Source: Alphaproteobacteria bacterium (GTDB lineage Bacteria > Pseudomonadota > Alphaproteobacteria > Geminicoccales > Geminicoccaceae). Taken from it: a stretch of DNA of 5,092 nt. Position 1 is the stretch's first letter, and each line of letters opens with the position of its first letter. This document shows positions 1 to 5,092 of the stretch, in pieces. The stretch is from positions 1 through 5,092 of the forward strand of contig JALSGW010000074.1 in the NCBI GenBank assembly GCA_026982585.1, read 5' to 3'. Under the pieces are notes generated by a model, which saw only the letters and a program-made list of their open reading frames with translations, had not been told where the DNA came from and did not search any database. A program made the translations under genes and the position numbers.

Positions 1-1
1 C

Positions 2-220
2 GTGGGTGTGGGCGGTTCGGTGGGGCCGGTCGATCTGTCGCTCACCTTCGCCTATGCGGACACCCAGGCCGGTCCCGAGCCGCGCAACCTGGTCTTCAGC
101 GCCACCTACGGCCTCTTCCCGGGCATGGCGCTGCAGGGCGACATCGCGATCTGGGACCGGGATGTGGGCGCCAACGACTCCGGCGTCAGCGGCGTGCTGC
201 GCCTCCACATCGCCGGCTGA
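2..220 (+). CDS. Porin, C-terminal fragment (gene cut by the window edge)
   Basis: This is the 3' end of an outer-membrane porin; 72 codons are visible and the start lies outside the window. The frame is open from base 2 to a TGA at 218-220. The visible part shows alternating beta-strand character (VDLSLTFAYAD, RNLVFSATYGLFPG, MALQGDIAIWDRD). It aligns without strain to residues ~279-329 of the porin that starts at 4090: both contain PR..V.S.T.GLFPG.ALQGD.A...RDVG, with more than half of the positions identical by eye. That shared stretch is the main evidence for function. The last residues are VLRLHIAG, so the chain does not end in the aromatic residue usually found at the C-terminus of outer-membrane barrels. 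A terminator follows 27 bases after the stop, so this is the last gene of its transcript. Family assignment is fairly sure; substrate is unknown. Confidence 0.8.
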   Translation: MGVGGSVGPVDLSLTFAYADTQAGPEPRNLVFSATYGLFPGMALQGDIAIWDRDVGANDSGVSGVLRLHIAG

Positions 221-247
221 GGCCGGAAGGAACATGTGAGAGCCAGG

Positions 248-277
248 GCGGCGGGCTTCGGCCCGCCGCTTCTGTCT
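248..277 (+). terminator. Intrinsic terminator with UUCG tetraloop, after the first porin
   Basis: A perfect 9-bp GC-only stem (248-256 pairs with 261-269) closes a TTCG loop through a C-G pair, the extra-stable C(UUCG)G arrangement. Two further G-T wobbles can extend it (247/270, 246/271). It is followed by the pyrimidine run TTCTGTCT (270-277). The position just behind the porin stop fits termination of that gene. The U-run is interrupted, so efficiency is uncertain. Confidence 0.8.
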
Positions 278-321
278 CGTCCGCGCGATACCCCGGGGCG
301 GTCCGAACTCGTCCATCGCCC

Positions 322-351
322 TTGCCGTCGGCGGCCTGATCGCGATATGAA
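322..351 (+). promoter_or_regulatory. Candidate sigma-70-type promoter for the small barrel gene
   Basis: TTGCCG at 322-327 (4 of 6 to TTGACA) and TATGAA at 346-351 (4 of 6 to TATAAT) are separated by 18 bases. They lie between the upstream terminator and the ribosome binding site of the next gene. Transcription would begin near 358, just before the Shine-Dalgarno sequence. This would exclude the ATGs at 347 and 353 as starts. It is only a match by eye in GC-rich DNA, so support is modest. Confidence 0.35.
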
Positions 352-362
352 CATGGAGACGC

Positions 363-369
363 AGAAGGG
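363..369 (+). promoter_or_regulatory. Ribosome binding site that decides the start at 377
   Basis: AGAAGGG lies 7 bases before the ATG at 377. The in-frame ATGs at 347 and 353 have no comparable purine run at the right distance, so this site favours 377. The resulting protein then begins directly with a compact signal peptide. Confidence 0.6.
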
Positions 370-376
370 CTCGGCG

Positions 377-970
377 ATGCGGTGGTGGTTGCGCACGCTC
401 GCGTTCTTGGGACCGTTGATGGCGGGGGCCGCGCAGGCCGCGAGCGGGGAACTGGTGGCCGGCACCTTCCCCCTGTCGCTGCAGCGCGCCCCGATCGCGG
501 AAGCGGTTTCCGGGGGCGAGGGCGGCGGGCTGCCCTTTGTGGTGGATTTCACCCCCCGCGCGAGCGCGGTGCTCTTTCTCGCTCGCACCATCGGCGCCGG
601 TTCCGATCCCTCGAGACCCTACGGCGGTGAAGCCAGGGCGGAGGTGGCGCGGCCGCCTGCCAACGGTTTCGTGGTGGGCGGCGCCCTGCGCCTGTCCGGC
701 ATCGACGTCGGGGGAAGCTATGCGCGCACCCGTCTGTTCGCCGCCGACACCGAACTGGTGAGCGCCGGCTTCCGGTACGGCCGCTTTTCCGCCGCCTTCG
801 GCTACGCCTTCCGGCAGGCGTTGGTGCCGGAGGTGGGCGAGCTGTGGCTGGTGCGCACCGATCTCTCGGCGCTGCCCTGGCTGTCGGTGGAAAGCGATCT
901 CTGGCTGGGCCGGGACGAGGGGCGCGAGCCGGTGGCGGTGGGACGCATCGGCGTGCGGCTGCGCTTCTAG
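377..970 (+). CDS. Predicted exported small outer-membrane beta-barrel protein, porin-like
   Basis: The product is 197 residues. Residues 1-21 form a typical signal peptide: RWW at the N-terminus, a hydrophobic core LAFLGPLMAGA, and an AQA|A cleavage site. Residues ~22-95 are a Gly/Pro/Ala-rich part that I do not recognise. From ~98 on, amphipathic strands alternate (FVVGGALRLSGIDVGGSYART, LVSAGFRYGRFSAAFGYAF, GELWLVRTDL, WLSVESDLWLG, VGRIGVRLRF). The chain ends in VRLRF, a classic C-terminal Phe beta-signal for outer-membrane assembly. The strand region can be laid against residues ~238-329 of the porin starting at 4090 (GGGLR/GGALR, NAGLAY/SAGFRY, ALQGDVAVFERDVG/LSVESDLWLGRDEG). This suggests a shortened, diverged relative of the same family, or a separate small barrel. 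The start at 377 is chosen for its ribosome binding site; 347 and 353 would add up to 10 residues. The stop overlaps that of convergent oxyR. Exported barrel is likely; exact role unknown. Confidence 0.72.
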   Translation: MRWWLRTLAFLGPLMAGAAQAASGELVAGTFPLSLQRAPIAEAVSGGEGGGLPFVVDFTPRASAVLFLARTIGAGSDPSRPYGGEARAEVARPPANGFVVGGALRLSGIDVGGSYARTRLFAADTELVSAGFRYGRFSAAFGYAFRQALVPEVGELWLVRTDLSALPWLSVESDLWLGRDEGREPVAVGRIGVRLRF

Positions 971-1917
971 CCGCCCGATCCGGATGCCGGCACCGTCCGC
1001 ACACCGGGCGGCGCGATCTCCCGCAGCACCCGGGCGAACAGAAGGAGCGCATCCGCTCGCGGATCGCTCTCCCGAAAGGCCAGCGCGATGGTGCGGCCGG
1101 CCTCGGGGTCGTCGAAGGGGGTGGTGGCGAGCAGGTCCGACAACTCCCCCGGCGGGCGGGCGGCGAGCGCAGGGATGATGGAATAACCCGCTCCCGCCGC
1201 CACCATGTGGCGCAGGGTCTCAAGCCCGGTGGCATGGCGCCGCGCAACGGCAGCGCTCATGCCGCACAGCCGCAGCGCCTGCTCCCGCAGACAATGCCCC
1301 TCCTCCAAAAGCAACAGCCGCTCGCCGGCGAGATCCGCAAGCTTGAGCGGACGCTTTCGGGCAAGCGGCTCGTCGGGTCGGTGGAGGAACAACAGCGGCT
1401 CGACGAACAAGGTCTCGAGCCGCACCGCCGGATGATGCACCGGGCTCGCCACCAGCACCGCATCCAGCTCCCAGGAGATCAGACGGGTGATCAGCTCGCC
1501 GGTGCGCCCCTCGCTCAAGGCCAGCTCCATGCGGGGAAAACGCGCACACAGCGGCCGCAGCAGATGCGGAAAGAGATAAGGCCCGAGGGTCTCGATGGCG
1601 CCGAGGGCGAAGGGGCCGGCGAGGGGCTCGCCGAGGCTTCGGGCGAGCTCCAAAAGATGCGCCGCCTCCCGCACCACCCGCCGCGCCTGGGCGAGAATGC
1701 GCTCGCCGTGGCGGGTCGGAGCCACACCCTGGCGGGTGCGTTCGAACAACCGCACCCGCAAGAGCTCCTCGAGCTTGCGGATCTGCGCGGAAAGCGCCGG
1801 TTGCGACACGTGACACGCCTCGGCCGCCCGCCCGAAGTGGCGGTGTTCGGCGAGCGCGATCAGATATTCGAGATCCCTTAGCGATAAGCCGGACAGGGCC
1901 ACGGCACTCGATCCCAT
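967..1917 (-). CDS. oxyR: OxyR, LysR-type peroxide-sensing transcription regulator
   Basis: A 316-residue cytoplasmic DNA-binding regulator that senses hydrogen peroxide through a reversible disulfide. The winged helix-turn-helix (residues ~13-72) carries RDLEYLIALAEHRHFGRAAEACHVSQPALSAQIRKLE, nearly the textbook OxyR/LysR N-terminus, followed by a linker helix and the periplasmic-binding-protein-like sensor domain (~100-305). The diagnostic segment is LEEGHCLREQALRLC: C209 and C218 are nine residues apart, exactly like C199 and C208 of E. coli OxyR, with a constant offset of 10. T110 and T139 fall at the positions of T100 and T129, which contact peroxide in characterised OxyRs. LETLRHMVAAGAG is also conserved. 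The ATG at 1917 has AAGG 7 bases upstream (1925-1928). It gives about ten residues before RDLEYL where E. coli has three, a slightly long N-terminus. The gene is divergent from the manganese catalase, which it probably controls, and convergent with the barrel gene at its end. The function is confident; the target is inferred. Confidence 0.95.
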   Translation of the reverse strand: MGSSAVALSGLSLRDLEYLIALAEHRHFGRAAEACHVSQPALSAQIRKLEELLRVRLFERTRQGVAPTRHGERILAQARRVVREAAHLLELARSLGEPLAGPFALGAIETLGPYLFPHLLRPLCARFPRMELALSEGRTGELITRLISWELDAVLVASPVHHPAVRLETLFVEPLLFLHRPDEPLARKRPLKLADLAGERLLLLEEGHCLREQALRLCGMSAAVARRHATGLETLRHMVAAGAGYSIIPALAARPPGELSDLLATTPFDDPEAGRTIALAFRESDPRADALLLFARVLREIAPPGVRTVPASGSGG

Positions 1918-1937
1918 AACCCGACCTTATCGATATG
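1876..1937. repeat. Two copies of a 13-mer flanking the oxyR start
   Basis: CCTTAGCGATAAG at 1876-1888 and CCTTATCGATATG at 1925-1937 match at 11 of 13 positions, in the same orientation and 49 bases apart. The first sits in oxyR codons ~10-14; the second lies just upstream of the oxyR start and contains the perfect palindrome TATCGATA (1928-1935). Such a pair could be operator sites for a LysR-type protein, but this is a guess from position and resemblance. The pair does not fit the classical OxyR pattern of four ATAG/CTAT elements. Confidence 0.3.
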
Positions 1938-2037
1938 ATCCAAACCCTGTATTTCACAAGCCCTCTCCCGACGCGCAGGCTCGCTGTCGGGCATGAGCCC
2001 GGCTGATGGTCGGAACAGGGAAGGAGGACGAGGCCCG
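1918..2037. promoter_or_regulatory. Divergent regulatory region between oxyR and the Mn-catalase
   Basis: This 120-bp gap must carry the promoters of both genes. Bases 1925-1960 form the most AT-rich island in the neighbourhood. On +, TATGAT at 1934-1939 is a 5-of-6 match to a -10 element, but no decent -35 lies 16-18 bases upstream. That is the usual picture for a promoter needing an activator such as OxyR. On -, TTGTGA (complement of 1954-1959) could serve oxyR as a -35, though the matching -10 is poor. The leader of the catalase also holds a short hairpin (1986-1992 with 1997-2003, loop ATGA, one G-T pair) with no T-run. I see no canonical four-element OxyR site. Confidence 0.55.
2021..2027 (+). 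promoter_or_regulatory. Strong Shine-Dalgarno sequence of the Mn-catalase
   Basis: AAGGAGG is a near-perfect complement to the 16S rRNA 3' end, 10 bases before the ATG at 2038. It selects this start over the in-frame ATG at 1993, which lacks such a site and would add 15 residues with no resemblance to the family N-terminus. Confidence 0.8.
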
Positions 2038-2943
2038 ATGTTCCTGCGCATCGATCGCCTTCAGGTGCAGATGCCGGTTCCCAAGGATCCGGATCCCAAC
2101 GCCGCCGCCGCGGTGCAGGAGTTGCTCGGCGGCCGGTTCGGGGAGATGTCGACCCTGATGAACTACATGTACCAGTCGTTCAACTTCCGGGGCCGCGACA
2201 AGCTGCGTCCCTATTATGCGCTGATCGCCAACATCGCCACCGAGGAGCTCGGCCATATCGAGCTGGTGGCCGCCTCCATCAACTCCCTGCTGAATGGTGT
2301 GGCGAGCGAGGGCGATCCGGCGAGCGGGGTGGCGAGCTTCAAGAAGGCCTTCAAGGACGCCCGCATCTCGCATCACCACATCACCTTCCCCCACGGCACC
2401 ATGGTCGCCAACTCCCTGGGCCAGCCGTGGCGGGGCGACTATGTATTCAACTCCGGCAACCTCATCCTCGATCTCCTCCACAATTTCTTCCTCGAGAACG
2501 GCGCCCGCACCCACAAGCTGCGGGTCTACGAGATGACCGACAATCCGGCGGCGCGCCAGATGCTCGGCTATCTCTTCGTGCGCGGCGGCGTCCACGCACA
2601 CGCCTATGCGCTGGCGCTCGAGAAGCTGACCGGGGTGGAGATGAAGAAAATGCTGCCCATCCCCAAGATCGAGAACGTCCAGCTGCCGGAATCCCGCCCC
2701 TTCGAGGAATCGGGTCTGCATCGCAAGCTCTACCGCTTCAGCCCCGAGGACTACCGCGAGGTGGCGTCGATCTGGAACGGCATGGCCCTGGATGGTTCGG
2801 GTCCGCTCGAGGTGGTGGACGGTCCGCCCGAGGGCGGAGAGCTGGTGCAGCTGGACGACATCTCCGACGCCTTCGTGCCGGAGTACCATCCCCAGGAGAT
2901 CTACGAGATGGCCCAGAAGCTGTACCAGAAGGCCAAGGGCTGA
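2038..2943 (+). CDS. Manganese (non-haem) catalase, ferritin-like fold
   Basis: A 301-residue di-manganese enzyme of the ferritin-like superfamily that dismutates hydrogen peroxide to water and oxygen without haem. No signal peptide is seen, so it should act in the cytoplasm. The N-terminus MFLRIDRLQV and the block VQELLGGRFGEMSTLMNYMYQSFNFRG are hallmarks of the family. All five metal ligands are recognisable: E36 (GEMSTLMNY), E70 and H73 (TEELGHIE), E153 (HNFFLENGAR) and H186 (RGGVHAHAY). The E153-to-H186 spacing of 33 equals that of E148-H181 in the Lactobacillus plantarum enzyme. Residues ~205-301 form the C-terminal tail usual in longer proteobacterial and Bacillus-type members. The length is normal and there is no sign of decay. 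It is transcribed divergently from oxyR and ends in its own terminator, so it is probably a single-gene, peroxide-inducible transcript. The enzyme assignment is very sure; regulation is inferred. Confidence 0.96.
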   Translation: MFLRIDRLQVQMPVPKDPDPNAAAAVQELLGGRFGEMSTLMNYMYQSFNFRGRDKLRPYYALIANIATEELGHIELVAASINSLLNGVASEGDPASGVASFKKAFKDARISHHHITFPHGTMVANSLGQPWRGDYVFNSGNLILDLLHNFFLENGARTHKLRVYEMTDNPAARQMLGYLFVRGGVHAHAYALALEKLTGVEMKKMLPIPKIENVQLPESRPFEESGLHRKLYRFSPEDYREVASIWNGMALDGSGPLEVVDGPPEGGELVQLDDISDAFVPEYHPQEIYEMAQKLYQKAKG

Positions 2944-2968
2944 ACCCTCCCCATCCCGGATCCCGTGG

Positions 2969-3000
2969 GGCGCCCGGCCGCGCCGGGCGCCGTTTCTTTC
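2969..3000 (+). terminator. Intrinsic terminator of the Mn-catalase gene
   Basis: A perfect 9-bp GC stem (2969-2977 with 2983-2991) with a 5-base loop is followed by G and the T-rich run TTTCTTTC (2993-3000). It begins 25 bases after the catalase stop. The reverse strand has no T-run on the other side of the stem, so it works on + only. The T-run overlaps the last codon of the convergent methyltransferase by two bases. Confidence 0.88.
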
Positions 3001-3835
3001 ACGGTCCATGCCCTTTGCGGGCGAGCACGGCCAGAAGACCGATGCGGCCGTCCGCCAGGGCGGCGTGCAGATGGCGGATTTTGTCGGCGAAGCGGGGGCC
3101 CATCACCACCGGCGCCGAGGCGCGGGAACGGGATTCGGGATCGGCGATGCGCCGGGCGCTCTCGCGCATCGCCGCCTTCCCCTCGGCGCTGCGGTCGTGC
3201 ACCTCCAGCACCGCGAAGCCGGCCTGCTCGAGTAGGCCGACGAGCGCCTCGGGATGGACGAGAAAGCTCAGCTCGGGCCGCTCCGCCCAGGGCACCGGAT
3301 AGTCGGGCTCGCCCTCGAGCCGCACCACATCATAGAGGGCAAAGCGCCCGCCGGGGCGGAGCACGCGTGCGGCCTCCCGGTAGAAGCCCCGCTTGTCCTG
3401 GACGTTCATGCCCACGTGGATGGTATAGGCGGCATCGAACAGACCGTCCGGGAAGGGCAGGGCGAGGACGTTTGCGGCCGCAGTGCGCACCGAGTCCGCA
3501 AGGCCCACGAGGCGGCTGAGCCGCACCGCTGCGCGGAGCAGCTCGAGGGTGAGGTCCACCGCCACCACCCGGGCCCCGTAGACGGCGGCGGCATAGCGGG
3601 CGGGCCCGCCGAGCCCGCTTCCGAGATCGAGCAGCAGGGATCCCTGCTGTGGCCGCAACAGGTCCATGAGGAAGGCGGTCGCCCTGCGGCCGCCCACGTG
3701 CATGTCCTCGATCCCCTCGAGATCCTCGGGACGCAATCCTTCGAGCGATCGTCCTTGGCGCAGGATCAGAGCCTCGAGCTCTGCGGTGAGGGAGGGGCGT
3801 CGGTAGTGGTGGCGGACCTCGGATTCCAGGGACAT
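2999..3835 (-). CDS. Class I SAM-dependent methyltransferase, small-molecule type
   Basis: A 278-residue soluble protein with the Rossmann-like methyltransferase fold. Motif I, LLLDLGSGLGGPAR (67-80), binds the SAM methionine part. D94 at the end of VVAVD should hold the ribose. ANVLALPFPDGLFD (121-134) and RVLRPGG (157-163) are the following motifs of the Methyltransf_11 type. GLGGPARY, the preceding HVGGRRAT and YPVPWAE (179-185) recall sarcosine/dimethylglycine N-methyltransferase-like proteins, so a small amine or other metabolite is a plausible substrate; this is not proven. The ATG at 3835 is the first start after an in-frame stop 36 bases upstream, but it has no clear Shine-Dalgarno sequence. 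The gene is convergent with the catalase and divergent from the right-hand porin, so it forms its own transcript. The fold is certain and the substrate unknown. Confidence 0.88.
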   Translation of the reverse strand: MSLESEVRHHYRRPSLTAELEALILRQGRSLEGLRPEDLEGIEDMHVGGRRATAFLMDLLRPQQGSLLLDLGSGLGGPARYAAAVYGARVVAVDLTLELLRAAVRLSRLVGLADSVRTAAANVLALPFPDGLFDAAYTIHVGMNVQDKRGFYREAARVLRPGGRFALYDVVRLEGEPDYPVPWAERPELSFLVHPEALVGLLEQAGFAVLEVHDRSAEGKAAMRESARRIADPESRSRASAPVVMGPRFADKIRHLHAALADGRIGLLAVLARKGHGP

Positions 3836-4089
3836 GCGTGCGAACAGCCGAACGGCGCAACCCCGGCCGCCCTATAGCGTGGGTCATGGCGCCGGGCGTC
3901 CCGGCGCCGGCAGCGCGGGGGCGCGGCAAACGGGGTTGTTGCAGCCGCAACACAGATGCTCGGGCGTCACGCCCCCATCGTCTCCGAGGCTTGCGGAGCG
4001 GATGAGGAGTGCCGATGAAGAGAGAAGGGGCCCGCAAGACGGATCGCGTCCGAGCGGAGGCAACCCAGAGCGAAAGGGGAAAGAGGGCG
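3836..4089. promoter_or_regulatory. Divergent leader between methyltransferase and porin, with several hairpins
   Basis: The gap has no gene of its own. It holds four inverted repeats: GGCGCCGGG/CCCGGCGCC (3888-3896 with 3900-3908, loop CGT); TGTTGC/GCAACA (3937-3942 with 3947-3952, loop AGCC); GGGCG/CGCCC (3962-3966 with 3970-3974), which GATG/CATC can extend (3955-3958 with 3976-3979); and a weak CTCCG/CGGAG. None is followed by a T-run, so they are not terminators. CTATAG at 3872-3877 could be a -10 on either strand, but no -35 is convincing. Folding of the porin mRNA leader or a regulator site at 3937-3952 are both possible. I recognise no known riboswitch. Confidence 0.45.
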
Positions 4090-5092
4090 ATGCGGAAGAT
4101 GCGGCGTGTGCTCGGATCCACCGCGCTCGGTGGCGTGCTGGCGCTGGCATGGGGTGTGGGGCCCGCCTGGTCCCAGATCGAGGTGTCGGTGGGCGGCTTC
4201 GCGCGCTGGGCGGTGGCCTTCGGCGATCTGGGCGACGTGGTGGGGGCGACCAACCGCCGCAGCCTGTACTTCCGCAACGACACCGAGGTGTTCGTCACCT
4301 TCCGGGGCAAGGACGACGCCACGGGCACCGAATACGGCGCCAAGATCGAGCTCGAGGCGGATACCAACGCCCTCGCCAATGCGGACGAGACCTGGCTGTG
4401 GATCAAGGGCAGCTGGGGTGAGCTGCGCCTCGGCGACGAGGACGGTGCTGCCGATGCCAACAAGGTGGGCGGCTTTTCGGTGGCGGCCGGAACCGGCGGC
4501 ATCGACGGCATGGCGGAGGTGGCGCCGGTGCCGATTTTCGTCACCAACTCCGGCGACGCCACCAAGATCCGCTACGATTCGCCGAGCTTCGGGGGCCTTC
4601 GGGTCTCGGTCAGCTACACGCCCGACAGCGGCCAGGGCGGCAACGCCACCTTCCCCTTCAGCAACGTGCCCGGCAACCTCGAACATTGGATCGAAGGGGC
4701 GCTGGTCTTTTCCGGAGGCCTCGGTCCGGTCGACGTCCGGGCCAGTGTGATCGGCTCCATGGCCCGCTTCGAGGTGGATCCCTTGGGCAACGGCAATGAT
4801 TTCCGGGCGATCGGCGGCGGGCTGCGGGTCGGTTACGGTGCGGTGTCCGCGGCCGCCGGCTATTTCGTGGAGAAGAACGACCAGGGTGGCGATCGCAGGA
4901 TCTTCAACGCCGGCCTGGCCTATTCCTTCGGCATCGCCGACGTGTCGCTGACCATGGCGCTGGCGGATCCGGACGGACCCTCCAATCCGCGCAGCGTGGT
5001 CCTGAGCGGCACCCTCGGCCTGTTTCCCGGCGTGGCGCTGCAGGGGGATGTGGCGGTGTTCGAGCGCGACGTCGGCCTCGGCGGGCTTGATT
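4090..5092 (+). CDS. Outer-membrane porin, C-terminus cut by the window edge
   Basis: 334 residues are visible and the frame is still open at the edge. Comparison with the porin tail at 2-220 suggests that only about 10-15 residues are missing. Residues 1-28 form a signal peptide (MRKMRR, core VLGSTALGGVLALAWGVG, cleavage AWS|Q). The mature part starts QIEVSVGGFARW, typical of alphaproteobacterial general porins. Alternating strands and turns follow throughout (TEVFVTFRGKDD, YGAKIELEADTN, ETWLWIKGSWGELRLGDEDG, TKIRYDSPSFGGLRVSVSYTPD, GLRVGYGAVSAAAGYFVEKND). Such trimeric barrels admit small hydrophilic solutes. The segment ~108-140 after GELRLGDEDG may be the inward-folded constriction loop. 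The ATG at 4090 is preceded by AAAGGGGA (4073-4080). An in-frame ATG at 4015 with AGGAG five bases upstream would add 25 charged residues before the signal peptide and is less likely. The ATG at 4099 is also possible. The family is confident; selectivity is unknown. Confidence 0.9.
   Translation, partial: MRKMRRVLGSTALGGVLALAWGVGPAWSQIEVSVGGFARWAVAFGDLGDVVGATNRRSLYFRNDTEVFVTFRGKDDATGTEYGAKIELEADTNALANADETWLWIKGSWGELRLGDEDGAADANKVGGFSVAAGTGGIDGMAEVAPVPIFVTNSGDATKIRYDSPSFGGLRVSVSYTPDSGQGGNATFPFSNVPGNLEHWIEGALVFSGGLGPVDVRASVIGSMARFEVDPLGNGNDFRAIGGGLRVGYGAVSAAAGYFVEKNDQGGDRRIFNAGLAYSFGIADVSLTMALADPDGPSNPRSVVLSGTLGLFPGVALQGDVAVFERDVGLGGLD

Noticed and set aside
236..376. Upstream extension of the small barrel protein from a GTG at 236
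   Set aside because: It would begin before the terminator hairpin and add an Arg/Pro-rich segment ahead of a good signal peptide. The ribosome binding site supports 377.
844..1881. Long open frame (345 codons) on + opposite oxyR
   Set aside because: It lies entirely antisense to a clearly conserved oxyR. Its product is rich in Arg, Gly and Gln with no recognisable domain. It is a by-product of GC-rich codon use.
1928..1935. TATCGATA as a canonical OxyR site
   Set aside because: A single 8-base palindrome does not make the four spaced ATAG/CTAT elements of the classical OxyR site. It is kept only as part of the 13-mer observation.
2087..2098. Tandem GGATCC at the start of the catalase gene
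   Set aside because: It encodes the conserved DPDP residues and is explained by coding sequence.
1954..3009. Long open frame (351 codons) on - opposite the Mn-catalase
   Set aside because: It mirrors the whole catalase gene, is full of His, Val and Gly repeats derived from the complement, and has no family resemblance.
3888..3908. Hairpin as a terminator
   Set aside because: The 9-bp stem is strong but neither side has a T-run, and both neighbouring genes point away from it.
3330..4565. Long open frame (411 codons) on - across the methyltransferase, the gap and the porin start
   Set aside because: It is out of frame with the methyltransferase on the same strand and antisense to the porin. 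Its Arg/Pro/Ser-rich product has no fold-like pattern.

Overview
The window is a GC-rich stretch of Gram-negative chromosome. The evidence for Gram-negative is one cut-off porin tail, one almost complete porin with a signal peptide, and a small signal-peptide-bearing protein that looks like an outer-membrane beta-barrel. The porin style (short signal peptide, then a mature start of the type QIEVSVGGFARW) recalls alphaproteobacterial porins, possibly Rhodospirillales-like. That placement is an impression from the protein sequence, not a demonstrated assignment. There are no RNA genes, CRISPR arrays, insertion sequences or phage genes that I can support.

Layout from left to right: (1) the last 72 codons of a porin on + (2-220), followed by a strong intrinsic terminator with a UUCG loop (248-277). 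(2) A 197-residue predicted exported beta-barrel protein on + (377-970). Its last ~100 residues can be laid against the C-terminal part of the porin at the right end. (3) oxyR on - (967-1917), convergent with the barrel gene; the stops of both genes share one CTAG palindrome. (4) A 120-bp divergent regulatory gap (1918-2037). (5) A manganese catalase on + (2038-2943), with an intrinsic terminator (2969-3000). (6) A SAM-dependent methyltransferase on - (2999-3835), convergent with the catalase. (7) A 254-bp leader rich in hairpins (3836-4089). (8) A second porin on + (4090 to the window edge), a paralogue of the porin tail at the left.

The functional core is the divergent pair oxyR / Mn-catalase, a peroxide sensor next to a haem-independent hydrogen peroxide dismutase. 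The OxyR keeps both redox cysteines at the canonical nine-residue spacing, and the catalase keeps all five metal ligands, so both look functional. Control of the catalase by this OxyR is an inference from arrangement and known biology; I could not find a clean textbook OxyR site. The flanking porin-type genes suggest local duplication of an outer-membrane protein family around the peroxide module. The methyltransferase has no evident link to either theme.

Nothing here amounts to a clearly new system. The most unusual points are the OxyR/Mn-catalase pairing, the porin-derived-looking mini-barrel, the atypical C-terminus of the first porin, and a repeated 13-mer around the oxyR start.
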